Source: Collybia mongolica (taxonomy: Eukaryota; Basidiomycota; Agaricomycetes; Agaricales; Clitocybaceae). Taken from it: a stretch of 64,000 nt of DNA. The DNA lies in NCBI GenBank assembly GCA_013420905.1, contig JAAXNY010000007.1:1-64000 (forward strand). Reading direction: 5' to 3'. The notes below the pieces were generated by a model. That model ran no database searches and had not been told where the DNA came from. It saw only the letters and a list, made by a program, of their open reading frames with translations. The position numbers were made by a program, and so were the translations under genes. Positions within the stretch are counted from its first letter, which is position 1, and every line of letters starts with the position of its first letter. Below are positions 19,601 to 31,609 of this stretch, piece after piece.

Positions 19601-21737
19601 GCGATGGATCGTACTTGGTTCGTCAAATTCATGGCCATAAGGTTGACGTTATCCGTCAATACCTAATATCCCGAGGCCGACATCAGCACAATTACCGGCA
19701 ATCCCGAAAGCCGTACTATACAGACCTTCCACATCCCTTGCACTTCAGGTACGAACGCCTGACCACCCAAGATACCCTCCGTGCCGACCTCCAAACTCAC
19801 TCGCGTCACCTCATTCGCGAGCGTGCTCAACTGTGCCACCATTGAGTTGACGGTCATCTTCAAATCGAGCATCTCGCCCTGCACGTCAACATTGACCAGC
19901 TTCCCGAGGTCGCCCAACGCGACGGCCTTCGTGACTTCCGAGATGGAGCGCACCTGATCAGTCAAGTTCGAAGCCATTTTCTGTAAATGATCATAACACC
20001 GCATTCAGCCGAGCCGAGCAGCACAAGACCAAATGACGTACATTGACATTCCTGGTAAGATCCGCCCATGTCCCCTGCACACCTTCAACCTTTGCCTGAC
20101 CACCCAAAATGCCCTGCGTCCCGACCTCCAATGCGACTCGCGTCACCTCAGACGCGAACGCCGACAATTGGTCTACCATAGAATTGACCGTCCCTGCCAG
20201 GAACAATAAGCTCCATGACGTTATTACCCCAGGTAAATGGTAAAATAACGTACCTTTCAAAGTCGACATCTCCCCCTCTACTTGAATCTCAATCTTTTGA
20301 GTCAAATCTCCACGCGCAACGGCCGTCGTAACCACGGCGATAGAGCGTACTTGGTCCGTTAACGAGGAACACATTCTATTGACCTACAAGTTATCATGAA
20401 CAGACGAACAGCGCAGGTGCAGAGAGGGACTGACGTTCCGAACCAATTCAAACCAGACCCCCTCGACATCGGGTACGTGTGCTTGGCCTCCCAACTTCCC
20501 TTGACTTCCCACTTCTAACGTAACACGCGTAACTTCCGCCGCCAGGGCACGAAGTCTGCGAATAAAGGTGAAATGAATGTTCAGAGGCCAAAATGACGAC
20601 ACTTACCGGACCACCATTCCGTTGACAGTATTCTTCAAGTCTAAAATTTCTCCTCGCGCGTCTACTTCGATCTGTTTGCTGAGATCACCGAGGGCGACAG
20701 CTTTGGTGACTTTGGCGATGGATCGTACCTATGTGATAGTTGAAAAGGATAAACGTGCAGACAAAAACGATAACTCACTTGATTTGTCAAATTCGCGGCC
20801 AATTTGTTGACGACGCCCGTCAACTCCCTCCATGTTCCTTCGACATCAAGTACTAGTGCTTGACCGCCGAGTTTTCTGAAGCACAATGAGAAGGAGAAGA
20901 AGCAATGTATGCGAGAAACGTACCCCTCCGTGCCGACTTCCTGTGAAACACGAGTAACTTCCTTTGCGAATTGTCCGAGCTTATCTACCATAGTGTTGAT
21001 AACGTCCTTGAGCTGTACCATGACGACACCCTGCACGACGACCGTGATCTTCTGGCTCAAGTCACCTCGTGCGACTGCGTTACAAACTCGAGCGACGTCC
21101 TGAACCTGGTCCTTAAGCAGTTGTAGTTCCTCGACCTGATCTTTGAAGAAAAGAAGGCCCTTGATTTGGTCTTGTAGCAGTGGGATTTCAGTGACTTTTT
21201 CACGAAGGTAGATGAGCTCTTCAGTCTCAGATTCGAACGTTGGGGGTACAGGAATTGGGTCTTCGGCGCCAGGGGTCGAGCGTCCACAGTTCGGGCATGG
21301 TGCGGGTGAGTCAGCGGGTAAGATAAGTGCTGTGTTGCTCTCGAGATTCGCCATGATAGGCTTGCGTTTAGGAGCGTCAGTCATTATCTGCAGCCAAAGG
21401 ATGTTATCTTCGAGTTCCTATGCGCAAAACACAAGGAACATACCCCGTATGCGCCGGGACCTCCATTCCCGTATCCTCCTCCTCGTTTGCGCTCCAAGTC
21501 GATCGGAGCAGCGATTTGTACTTTCAGTCTCTTAACCTCACTTTCCGCGGCTCTCATTCTCCCCAACATAGCCTCAAAGCCTCCCAAGATCGCCTCAGTT
21601 TGTTGATCGCTTGGTCCATGGTAAATTGGGATAGCCTTTCCTGCAGCAGCGGACGTATCGTCCCTGTATACAGCCAAAAGGGAAATAAGATGAGAACGTA
21701 GTGGGTCAGAGAGTGGATCCAATGTTAGATTCGCCAT
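16657..21737 (-). CDS. nik1: Group III hybrid histidine kinase with poly-HAMP repeats
   Basis: Twenty exons join in phase to 1354 residues: 21737-21444, 21387-20924, 20875-20779, 20728-20607, 20555-20435, 20383-20254, 20193-20042, 19980-19726, 19662-19351, 19303-19256, 19203-18989, 18929-18666, 18613-18468, 18417-18032, 17981-17640, 17584-17506, 17451-17156, 17099-16985, 16933-16896 and 16845-16657. Six ~92-residue HAMP repeats (VRSIA.VT.AVA.GDL ... EVGTEG.LGGQA) and a seventh partial one span about 190-790. The phospho-accepting His is near 822 (MSHEIRTPMNG). ATPase boxes are [15 protein letters not shown] (~976) and GTGLGLS. The receiver has [13 protein letters not shown] and Asp 1243 ([10 protein letters not shown]). 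There is no transmembrane segment. This is the Nik1/Os-1 type that signals high osmolarity to the Hog1 pathway and is the target-associated kinase for phenylpyrrole fungicides. The receiver lysine position (1298) is Ser, which is unusual. Confidence 0.93.
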
Positions 21738-22384
21738 TCTCGTCGCGATTGACGACGATGAGGGTTCGGAGAGAACAGCACTTGTGAGGCAATTTGGAAC
21801 GCCGCCTCGCAACACGTGTTATGATTACCATATCGGCTCGGCAACCGGAGCCAGCTTCCGCTCTTATTCTAGGCCTGCTCCATCTATTAACGCCATCCGG
21901 CCCTTCCCTCAACGTAAACTCCATAACAACACTGCCCGTCAGCAACCCTCAGCCCACTGAATGAGGCTCCTGAGCTCTATTGAACATTCTGCGATCGAAT
22001 AATACCCAAAAATTTCACGAAATTAGTTGAAAACGATCGGTGAAAATTTACACCCCTTCTCGATTGCCTGAACATCGGACCCGACAATGCTGAGATACTT
22101 GAAGCCCAGACCTACACCCGAAAATCACGTCAGACCTCTAATCTCTTTGGGAATCCAATGCCAAGACACCGTCACCGACAACGGATTCCATTCTATGTCA
22201 GGGCATTCCCCGTTAATATCCTCCTAATTGCTGTCTGCACGTTTATACATAGAATCGCTAAACGGATCATAGAGTCTAGAGCGGCTCGCTCGAACAGCCC
22301 CCGGGATTCTTGCGGTAATGTCTTTCCAAATCTTGTCGACGTCCACGCCGATTTTGCTCTATTCATAGATATTTTACTCACCCT
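21738..22384. other. Upstream region of the histidine kinase gene
   Basis: An alternative in-frame start for the kinase lies at 21815. No other gene is seen to 22384. Confidence 0.5.
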
Positions 22385-22830
22385 CTACTGGGAGCATCAG
22401 CAATGCATGATGAGTACTCATTCAAGATTGTTTCAGCCTCATTGTTTTAGTCTCGGATCATGAAACCGGCCCGTGAACGTTGCAGCTCACTATCTCGTCA
22501 GTGCCGTGTTGATTAACCACATGACACCGCCTCCCAGATACGCCGTATTATCTGTCAACACTTCCCGTTTCCATACAGTGAGTACGATTTTCCCCCTCAC
22601 TAACGCGAGACCATCGATGAAATTCACAGTTTTGGGTAGACATGGGGTCATGCATGGCGCCTACCTGAGCTAATGATAGGCGAACAATTGTCTCACCAAC
22701 TGACGGAGTACAAGTAGTCATCAAAGGTGTTTTCCTTTATCCTTCCTTCGCCGAAGATATGGTGCGTACGCTTGTGGACTTTTACTAACACGGGAGCACT
22801 GACGAAAATAAGCGGGTTTGGATAGGTGTA
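22385..22830 (-). repeat. Conserved non-coding flank, inverted copy of 31610-32068
   Basis: Starting at CTACTGGGAGCATCAGCAATG, the sequence matches the reverse complement of 32068 down to about 31850, and again of 31700-31610 (from about 22743: CTAACACGGGAGCACTGACG-like). It lies downstream of DJ-1 gene 1 just as its partner lies downstream of DJ-1 gene 3. The match is strong but not perfect. No open frame is conserved between the copies. Confidence 0.7.
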
Positions 22831-23266
22831 GCGATTCTCCGCGCTCAATGAACGAACGATATCAAGACTGACAGGGTACAACAGCCGGTGATACGTCCCG
22901 GGTTCAATAAACGATCACCTGTATACGGGTATCCACAACGTTAGGTCTCGGCACAACAGTGCGATCGTTATGCGTATGTGAGCATTCATAAAGTTAAACC
23001 TTAACTCTACGTTTACCCTGAACCGATATCGCATCCTCCAACAAATCGGGCGCTCATCAGGTCCATCTAACGACCTAGAGACCCGCATCGCTGAGTCACA
23101 CTTCAACACAGTCACTCACATATATTTCCATTGGTCTCGCTGTATTGACGAACTTCGCGTTGTCTGTTGAGCCACTCTCCACAATCTCCAACAATTCAAC
23201 ATCGCCTCCAAACTCGTGAGCTCATTTATCCGAATAAATGACCTTCTAATAACGGACATAGTCTAC

Positions 23267-23926
23267 TCAATCCTTATAATACCTTGACGCCTTTTCTCCG
23301 ACCCCAAACTGCAAAAGCCTCAAAGCATACTCCACAACCTCCTTCCCAAACCTCCCCCTCACGAACTCCACAACCATATCTACACCACACCCCGCCCCAC
23401 CCGCCGTCCAAAACTTCCCATCCACCACCCACCTCTCATCCTTCCAGTCTACCTCGGGGTGCGTACCTTTCACCCACGGCAATACCTCCCTATTCGTCGT
23501 TGCCTTCTTCCCTTTAAGTATCCCGACATCCACGAGCCACATCCCTCCCGTGCAGACACTCATAATGACTTCCGTTTTCTCGGTTGCCTCTTTCAAGAAT
23601 ACATCTGCTGCAGCAGGGCGGTGGCTCGGGAGTGGTCCACCGACGAGGAGGATGTCAAGGTCTCGAGGGCAGTTTTCGTATGTCACCGTGGGTAAGAACC
23701 GCAATGTAGGTGACAAGATTGCCGGCTCAGTGAGAGACGACGCGACATAGTGGAAAGTCATCGATGGCGCCTGAGCGAAGAGATGTTTCTCCACGGGAAT
23801 TGACGTATTCGTCAAATCCAAACACTCCTTGGAAATGGACCCAAGAATGTCCATGCCAATGATATCGGATAACTGGATGGACTCGAGCATGATGCCGATT
23901 TGCAGAGGTTTCAATGTGGTTGTCAT
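23267..23926 (-). CDS. DJ-1/PfpI family protein, paralogue 1
   Basis: A single exon of 219 residues spans the whole ~200-residue class I glutamine-amidotransferase-like fold. The nucleophile elbow SVCTGGMWL places the reactive Cys at 125. An acidic residue early on (E15 in IMLESIQLSD) sits where DJ-1/PfpI proteins keep the partner Glu. DILLVGGPLPSHRP and the C-terminal WTAGGAGCGVDMV motifs match fungal ThiJ/PfpI proteins. The likely activity is glyoxalase/hydratase-like chemistry on a small molecule or stress protection; the substrate is unknown. It is the most diverged of three local copies. There is no signal peptide, so it is probably cytosolic. Confidence 0.88.
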   Translation of the reverse strand: MTTTLKPLQIGIMLESIQLSDIIGMDILGSISKECLDLTNTSIPVEKHLFAQAPSMTFHYVASSLTEPAILSPTLRFLPTVTYENCPRDLDILLVGGPLPSHRPAAADVFLKEATEKTEVIMSVCTGGMWLVDVGILKGKKATTNREVLPWVKGTHPEVDWKDERWVVDGKFWTAGGAGCGVDMVVEFVRGRFGKEVVEYALRLLQFGVGEKASRYYKD

Positions 23927-25628
23927 AGTCGATAGTGTTCAGGTACGTGCGATTAAACTGAACTTTTAGAATGAAAAAAACGACATTTATAACTGGGGCA
24001 AATGCCCAGGGTTGGTTATTCGACTACCACTTCGACGTCGCACGAGTGAGGGCTATGTACTACACTCGGGCTGCGGACTACACTCGGGCTGCGGATTGCA
24101 CTCATGCTGCGGATTACACTCGAGCTATACTTCCCACTACCACTGGCGATGAACTTCTCACGAAAAGGCCATACCTCATACGAAAGCATTACACATGCCG
24201 CTCGAACTATCTGCGTGTCAAAGCTAAGAATGCAAGTACCTCATCGACCGGATAGGCTATTTCTTCGCAGCGCGATCCAGCCATACACTACATACTCAAA
24301 GAAGCTCTTATCACCCTCTCCCTACAGGCGGAACTCTGGGATGCGCTGATACCTCCGCATTAATGTGATTGGCCCGTCGAATTCGCTTTTATCTTTCATG
24401 TCAAAGCACCGGACCCACTCGTTTCCTTCGCACAGTTCGAAACGGCAGCATTAATTACGTGGCAAAGCGGCATCATTGTTGAGCAACAAATAAAGTTGTA
24501 TGCTTCCGGAGAAGTTCGTTAAGATGGATTAAGAATGCGATGGGCTGATTCATTCCCCCCTCGATGCTACACACACTGAAGATATCTGACACATTTGACT
24601 ATGACCCATGACCCCTTGACCTAAACTGATGTCCTGATCCCTTGCGCAGTCACCTAGAACTTTCGTGGCTTCTGGTTCCTCCTACAAGTCAGGGCCCGAA
24701 AATCACAGGATAGAGCGAGACGCGCATTCGAAGACGCGTCGTCAGACATGACTGACTGAACTCCGCCAAGTTTCTTGCGCATGGCTCTGGGAGCGACTTG
24801 AATTAAATATGTAAGAGAACAAAATCGGAAGAAAGAAAGTAAAACCCGGTTTGAATCACAAGTATTCGCACCAACGACCGCCTTATTTTACTCGAGCCTG
24901 TTGACTTTCTCTATTCGCCTTCCTCTAACACGGTCTGCAAACGAGGTGATTGACATATACATACGGCGTTACAAACATGAGAGGCATCTTTATTTGCGAT
25001 ATTCCGTTCTAATCGTGGAGAAATAACGAGCCCCTTTATTCGTAGGGAAACATACGTATAGGAACAGCGACTTCGGTTCCAGGCATGGGACGGTTTATCT
25101 ATTGGTTCATTCACCGGCTTCCTTGTTTTCTCGACGGTGCTTTGTAAACACCCAAATCGCTTCAGCTTACCGATCACTTACCACTCGTGATATCAAGCTA
25201 TTGTTATTCCGGCGGTAGAATCCATGTCGTCCCCGTATATCAACACGGATGCCAAGTCACGAGATAAACTCAGTCAGCTACAGCTCCCAGCTGATCGCGA
25301 TTATCGTGCCTCGCGACAATACATCACTAGGCGGCATCCGGGGCTTCCGCGGTAAGGCTAACTCGTACGCCTTCCACACCCCTTCCTTAATTTTAGATGG
25401 TTCCCCTCCTGCTATGTTGGTCTTACCCCACAGACCTACACCTTTCTCCGGATTCAGGACAGGATCGCACAAATTCGCTTCACAATCAGTACATCCATCG
25501 GTCTTCACCAGTTTCAAGGAGAACTTCGCGCTGGGTCGAAATACGCCCTACGGTTTTTTCCCGCACTCTATGAATCGACTTGTTCATAGGAACTACAACC
25601 GTTCATACTCTGTTTAACGAACAGACCT
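23927..25628. other. Intergenic with a short 18-bp tandem repeat
   Basis: Four imperfect copies of an 18-bp unit (TACACTCGGGCTGCGGAC-like) lie at about 24056-24127. A 79-codon minus-strand frame at 25278-25517 has a cysteine-rich start but no recognisable domain. Otherwise nothing is seen. Confidence 0.5.
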
Positions 25629-26291
25629 TTAATCTTTATAGAACCTCGATGGTCTTTCCACAACACCGAACTGAAGGCCAGTCAGTGCAAACTCGACAAT
25701 CTCCTTATTAAACCGTCCAGTCCTCAGGTACTCCACGACCATATCAATACCACACCCCGCCCCGCCCGCAGTCCAAAACTTCCCATCTATCACCCACCTC
25801 TCATCCTTCCACTCAACCGCGGGGTGCAGCTGCTTCGCCAATGGTAGCACCTGTCTATTCGTCGTCGCTTTTCTTCCATTGAGCGCCCCCGAATGAGCCA
25901 GCCACAGTCCGCCCGTGCAGACGCTCATTACGACTTCACTCTTCTCAACCGCCTCCTTCATAAAAACATCCGCTGCGGTGGGGCGATGATTCGGGAGCGG
26001 TCCACCGATGAGGAGAATGTCGAGGTCGCGTGGACATGTCTCATACGTAACCGTGGGCATGAATCGCAGCGAGGGTGTCATGAACACCGGCTCTGAAAGC
26101 GACGTCGCGATATAATGGAATGTCATCGGATATGCTTGGGCGAAGAGGTGTTGTGGGATGGGAATAGAGGTGTTCATCAGGTCGAGATTTTCCTTAGAGA
26201 GTGAGCCAAGGATGTCCATTCCAACGATGTCGGAGAGCTGTACGGATTCGAGCATGACACCGATTTGTAGAGGCTTTAGTGAAGTCGACAT
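25629..26291 (-). CDS. DJ-1/PfpI family protein, paralogue 2
   Basis: Single exon, 220 residues, reactive Cys 125 in SVCTGGLWL. It differs from paralogue 3 (30789-31451) at about 14 positions, mostly conservative, and is less similar to paralogue 1. The upstream ~450 bp is also shared, inverted, with paralogue 3, so both probably keep the same promoter. The C-terminal GVVERPSRFYKD differs from the GVGEKASRFYKD shared in type with the other two. Role as for the family: small-molecule or stress chemistry, unproven. Confidence 0.87.
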   Translation of the reverse strand: MSTSLKPLQIGVMLESVQLSDIVGMDILGSLSKENLDLMNTSIPIPQHLFAQAYPMTFHYIATSLSEPVFMTPSLRFMPTVTYETCPRDLDILLIGGPLPNHRPTAADVFMKEAVEKSEVVMSVCTGGLWLAHSGALNGRKATTNRQVLPLAKQLHPAVEWKDERWVIDGKFWTAGGAGCGIDMVVEYLRTGRFNKEIVEFALTGLQFGVVERPSRFYKD

Positions 26292-26740
26292 TTTCGAAGC
26301 TGATAGTAGTTCAAACGTGTTGGGAGAACTGGATATTCACGACAGACAAGGACGAGATTTATGTTTTGATTCGCGGACGTGGGATAAGTCTCCTCATCAG
26401 CATGATGCCGTAAATCAAATTTCGGGCTGCATTCTCCGCTACCGCAGGGCACGGATTCTGCGACAAATGCTATATCAAGAACAAGGACAGAGAACACAAG
26501 ATTTATGTATATGGTAAGAATGACGGAATTTTGGACATACAAAGCACAATCAATTCACGGACATTCTCAAAGCATCACTTCCCGGAGATACTGAACCAAC
26601 AAAGTGCAGAAGCATCATATCTTCAACTCCATCGTGATCTTTCAACAGTAAGGAAATACTCTAGTTCTCAGACACCACATCACTTCACGACTAGGGTCCG
26701 AAGCCAACCGAGTAGGGTGAAGCGCATTGTTGATGGTATG
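26292..26740. repeat. Promoter-side arm of the inverted duplication (left)
   Basis: Reverse-complement match to about 30340-30788, beginning at the start codons of DJ-1 paralogues 2 and 3 and fading about 450 bp out. A 110-codon frame at 26531-26863 lies across it but is not kept in the partner, so it is not called a gene. Confidence 0.7.
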
Positions 26741-27301
26741 GCAGACATGTTTGACCAATACCAAGTCGAGGTACTCTTCATGACCCTCTGCGGTTCAGCG
26801 GCGCCTCCCGATTCAGTGAGCCGATTTATTCAAGCGCACAATATTCTACCAGAAATTCCGTAATCTATTAATCCCTAGGAGGCAAGATTCATACTTCAAG
26901 TCAAATAAGTAAACAGGGTAAATCATGCAAGAGTTTAATTACCATGATGTTCACAGATCTCGTTCGGACTATCCTTTCCGCTACTGCTGTGGGTGAATCT
27001 CTTCAAAATTGAGGACAGAAAATACAAAGTTGCCGGTATATGACAAAAGTGACGCACATTATGAAGTGAACTTATAACGTTCTCCAACGAGCTGACATCT
27101 TTTTATTCGCAGTTACACTAACCCAAACGTTGAATAATTCATCCACACTTGAAAAAAATGCATTACAATTCCAAAGGTACATGGTCAGGATTTGAGGCCA
27201 GGAATATCACACCCCGAATTCCATCGTGGCCTTTGACATGCCAAAATACACCCGAGCATTGTTCAGACTCTACTGAACTGTATTCTGGTGCCCAGGAACG
27301 C

Positions 27302-28289
27302 CTAGAACTCTTCCTTCTTAGCACCTACACGTCTTTCGGCGTTGGAGACAGATGCTTTATCGGTCTGCGGAGATGGTACCGCGGCTGGAAGGGAAGAAAG
27401 GCGTAAGTCGCTTCGTAACGTGTCGTGATGGAACAGAAGAGACCGCCAGCGTAGAATACATATGTCTCGCGTGGCATTCCATATCACAGAAATCTGGCTT
27501 ACCTCCAAACAAACTTCCCCCCTTAAAAGGCCTCTTCAAACCTCCGGTGGCCGGCTTTCCCAAGAGGTGGATCGAAACGGGTTTTGCATCGTAGAGATTT
27601 TTGATACCCATAAGCGCTTGAACGAATAGCGGCTGAGTGTAACCAAGATACAAGTGCATGAATGACATCATAGCAATAGCCATGTATGCCGCTCGCAACT
27701 ACGATCAGCCAGCTAAGTACGCGGCTGGTGGAGCACAAAGGGAATTATTAAACGGACCAGTTTGGATGTTTCGGAAAGGTCATAATCCCTGACTACGGTG
27801 GTTACCAGGTGGCCCGGTTCTTCTGACTGGGCAATGGTAGATTTTCGCGTCATTAACGGAAGAAAAGGCTGCGTTGGTTGACTCACAAAAGCACTTGGCG
27901 GTTCCACTTTATTCACGTAAACTGGTCAGTACTCCTAGGACCGTCTCCCCGTTTGATAAAACGCGCACCGTATTTAAGGAGAGTTAGATCGTTCTTTCGC
28001 TTAATCTGATAATGTAAGCTGTTAGCGCTGCAACAAGGGACCATGTGGGCATTCGCACCGTCCTTGCAGTGGTGTAGTAAATTCCTAGGATGATGACTTG
28101 TGCTGTAACATAGGCCACACGAACGTAGTATAACACCTTAGGGTCATCGAAGGGTATCTTTCTGGCCACTTTATCAAAGATCCACAGAGGTCAACTGAGG
28201 TGTTCTGGGGTTCGCCTTGGGAGCGCAAGGGGAAGAATACCTTGCATGACGCCGAGCGAAATGACCAGATTTTGAATGGCGGAGTTCAT
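27302..28289 (-). CDS. SND3: SND3/PHO88 ER membrane targeting protein
   Basis: Seven exons join in phase: 28289-28241, 28168-28059, 28005-27969, 27906-27887 (only 20 nt), 27826-27758, 27698-27503 and 27384-27302. They give 187 residues, close to yeast Pho88 (188). The start MNSAIQNLVISLGVMQ is followed by ARKIPFDDPKVLYYVRVAYV and hydrophobic VIILGIYYT, then IKRKNDLTLLKYVEPPSA, HLVTTVVRDYDL, the second membrane segment MAIAMMSFMHLYLGYTQPLF and KPATGGLKRPF. Pho88/Snd3 sits in the ER membrane and helps SRP-independent insertion of membrane proteins; it was first found through phosphate transport. The motif order and length make the call firm. The gene lies alone between the inverted DJ-1 copies. 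Confidence 0.92.
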
Positions 28290-28729
28290 GGTGATGAAAG
28301 AAGTTGAAAAGAATTTCGTAGGATAAGTGAGCCTTCCTTCGGCGGTAGTTAAACCCCGCAGGGGAGGAAGCGGTATTGAAAGGAATCAGGGAAGTTGGGG
28401 TCGAAATTGAGCGCTTTGGCGCCAAACATTGGAGACATGTCAAAGTCATGAGTTGATGAAGCTGCACTGCCACATTTCAACGCCTCGGAGTTAGCATCAA
28501 AGGTCAATAGATAAGATGAGATCCTAGGAAAGACGAAGTTCTACTCCTGAGGACATAAGCAACCATCGACGAAGTTCTTCAATTGTTTTGCATTTGACGG
28601 TAAACTAAACATGTCAGATACTAGAAGCGATCAAGCAAAACTGCATTCCAATTAATCTATAACCTCTCCCTTTCGTCTGACCATTCAGTTTTCCTATTAA
28701 TAACGCACGCTTGATAAACCTTCTGCCCA

Positions 28730-29500
28730 GGCTACGTTGATATACCGTTCGAGTCCACATATCGGGCCATGAACGTAGTCCCTGAAGGTTCCAGGTTGGT
28801 GTATCAGCTTTATGCCGGAATCCCTCTACACTGATCTTTGATCATGTATCCTGCGTAGTATGCCGAGCAGACTCCAACGTCCGATATCCAGGAGTCTGAG
28901 TTTTTCACATACCCAGACAAGTATGTCGTAACAGTCTAAAGAAATCTACACATTGTCACTTCCACCTCGAGCATTCCCCCCGCTCTTTGGCCGAACCCCT
29001 CCATACGAACGATCACGTACATTAAGTTTTGAGAATATTGCATTGGCGAGCTAGTATCAAACTCTCCGTTTCAGAGGGACTCTCAGAGGCCGTTACGGTT
29101 AAGCAATAAGTAGAATTCATGAGGAAGATCATCACAAAACCCACACAAAATCCTCCTACGCATCTAACAGGGCTACAAAGTCGTCAGCCTTGACACTGGC
29201 GCCATAGAGGAAGATAAAGCTTTTCTGTCTTTACACTTCCAGGCTTTTTCCGGTGGCTTCGCGTTGAAATAGCTGTGGAATTAACCAATTTTTCTGTTTC
29301 AACCGACTTCGGTAAACCTTGAATCGTACCCTCTTGATTTAAACGAGAACAGTTTTGTTAGAGGCCCAACGAACCGGATGCTGTATAAATCATAGGGTAG
29401 TTGTCCTTGAACATTGGTTTTGGAGATACGTTGGCGTGGGAGTGGTAAGGGGTCCGGGTTCGGAGCGAAGTTTTGTGGTCTTTCTTGTTTCATTGGAGAA
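28730..29500 (-). pseudogene. Decayed BTB/POZ gene copy
   Basis: Scattered stretches match the BTB gene at 32749-33746 in the same order and orientation. For example GTCCACATATCGGGCCATGAA (28755) matches 32875, and CGACTTCGGT...GAGGCCCAACGAACCGGATG (29303-29385) matches 33582-33650. The central BTB part is missing or scrambled and no long frame survives. It is an old duplicate now dead. Confidence 0.55.
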
Positions 29501-30339
29501 GGTTATTGGGTGGCGATTGATAGTATCTCAGGGAGCATCCCAAGCTCAGAGGTAACAGCTCTATATTGTCCAACTTCATCTCAGGCAGTCAACTAATGGA
29601 CGTTGAACAGGTAAAGTACTGGGTTATACTCCAGAGTTAATCGTTGTTGTAAGATTTACAGTAGTCTAGGATGAGTCTCACCAGGAATGTTTGGATTTGA
29701 CAACGTGCAAATGTTATAGGGAATTTTTGCGGTGGCGGCGGAACAGGTGGTACTGCCATAGGTGTTGCCTTCACGGCGAAGACACAGACTGCATGATCCT
29801 ACCTTGCCTGCTGTCGGTGCACTCCTTTCTGGATTTTCGTTTTTGGAAGGGACGTCATCAGGGTGCTGAGGAGCATTCTCCGTTACGTTGGCGTGGTACG
29901 GTCACCGGTGACTTTGGGGTAGGTCATTGCGGATCGGCCAAACCCTAAGTGCTCTTTCTTTGCGTGTTTCGTGTCTTCACGTGCATTTGAGCGCCCCAAT
30001 TAGCAATCCGACAAGAGCCGTAGTCGGAAACCCCGGGGGATCAGAGGGAGCGTGGTCAAACTTGTCAGTCTGTCTTTTTAGCAGGCTTTAGCTGGACCAA
30101 CTGCGGAATCAGGCACAGGACCTAGGAACTCTGAAGGCACGTGATTTTATGGCCGCTCACACCGAAGGTGTGCAGGCGATCACATTTTCATTTCCTAGGG
30201 GCCATCTCGAGTCTAATGTTCAAGTTGGCAAGTCACAAACTAATCAATACGATTTCATGGTACAATACTTTTGGAGTTAAGACTTTTTTTTTTGCGCCCT
30301 GATGGCCGAACCGACTGACCCACCGGGTATCCCGGATCA
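29501..30339. other. Intergenic, with a short segment shared with 32069-32105
   Basis: GTGACTTTGGGGTAGGTC(A/T)TTGC followed by GATCGGCCA occurs at about 29908-29940 and again at 32069-32100. This marks another piece of the local duplication history. No gene is recognised. Confidence 0.5.
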
Positions 30340-30788
30340 TTATTTCATTGCCCCCTCGCGATGCACCTCACTCTATCCGGTTGGCTTCGGACCCTAGTCG
30401 TAGAGTGATGGGGGGTCTGAGAACTGGAGCATTGACCCACTATTGAAAGATCATGACAGAGTTGAAGATATAACACTTGCCCACTTTGCTAGTTCGGTAT
30501 CTCCGGAAAGTGATGCTTTCAGAATGTCTGTGCATTGATTGCGCTTTATTTGTACAAACATCTTTCATATACAAAAACCTTGTATTCTCTGTCCTTGTTC
30601 TTGATACAGCATTTGTCGCGGAATCCGTTCCCTGCGGTAGCGGAGAACACAGCCCGAGATTTGATTTATGGCGATCATGCTGATTAAAAGACTTACCCCA
30701 CGTCCGCAAATCAGAATATAAGTCCTGCCCATGTCTGTCATAAATATCCAGTTCTCCCAACACGCTTGAACTACTATCAGCTTCGAAA
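30340..30788. repeat. Promoter-side arm of the inverted duplication (right)
   Basis: Inverted partner of 26292-26740. The two arms and their DJ-1 genes form a ~1.1 kb inverted repeat around a ~3.6 kb centre. Confidence 0.7.
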
Positions 30789-31451
30789 ATGTCGACTTCA
30801 CTAAAGCCTCTACAAATCGGTGTCATGCTCGAATCCGTACAGCTCTCCGACATTATTGGAATGGACATTCTCGGCTCAATCTCCAAGGAAAATCTCGACC
30901 TGACGAACACTTCTATTCCCGTCCCACAACACCTCTTCGCCCAAGCGCATCCCATGACATTCCATTATATCGCAACTTCGCTTTCAGAGCCGGTGTTCAT
31001 GACTCCCTCGTTGCAATTTATACCTACGGTGACGTACGAGACATGTCCACGCGACCTCGACATCCTCCTCATTGGTGGGCCGCTCCCGAACCATCGCCCC
31101 GCCGCAGCGGATGTTTTTATGAAGGAAGCGGTTGAGAAGAGTGAAGTCGTAATGAGCGTCTGCACGGGCGGGCTGTGGCTGGCTCATTCGGGGGCGCTCA
31201 ATGGAAGAAAAGCGACGACGAATAGACAGGTGCTACCATTGGCGAAGCAGCTGCACCCCGCGGTTGAGTGGAAGGATGAGAGGTGGGTGATAGACGGGAA
31301 GCTTTGGACTGCGGGTGGGGCAGGGTGTGGTATTGATATGATCGTGGAGTACCTGAGGAGTGGAAGGTTTAATAAGGAGATTGTGGAGTTTGCACTGACG
31401 GGCCTTCAGTTCGGTGTTGGGGAAAAGGCATCGAGGTTCTATAAAGATTAA
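30789..31451 (+). CDS. DJ-1/PfpI family protein, paralogue 3
   Basis: Single exon, 220 residues, with Cys 125 in SVCTGGLWL, E15 in VMLESVQLSD and the WTAGGAGCGIDM motif. It faces paralogues 1 and 2 in the opposite direction. Its upstream flank matches paralogue 2 and its downstream flank matches paralogue 1, so it carries the full ancestral unit of which the other two keep halves. The frame is intact. Same uncertain small-molecule role as the others. Confidence 0.88.
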   Translation: MSTSLKPLQIGVMLESVQLSDIIGMDILGSISKENLDLTNTSIPVPQHLFAQAHPMTFHYIATSLSEPVFMTPSLQFIPTVTYETCPRDLDILLIGGPLPNHRPAAADVFMKEAVEKSEVVMSVCTGGLWLAHSGALNGRKATTNRQVLPLAKQLHPAVEWKDERWVIDGKLWTAGGAGCGIDMIVEYLRSGRFNKEIVEFALTGLQFGVGEKASRFYKD

Positions 31452-31609
31452 ACAGATTATGAATGATTATTGTTCCTTTGAACGGTTCGATTCATATAGT
31501 GTGGGAGACCGTAGTGTGTATTACGACCTAGTGCGAAATCCTTAAAATAATAAGCTCGCTTGATGTACTGATTGTGTTATTATGCGATCCTTGGAGATTG
31601 TTCGTTGGG

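Noticed and set aside
26531..26863. 110-codon frame downstream of the left inverted arm
   Set aside because: The frame is not kept in the duplicated partner sequence at 30340-30550.
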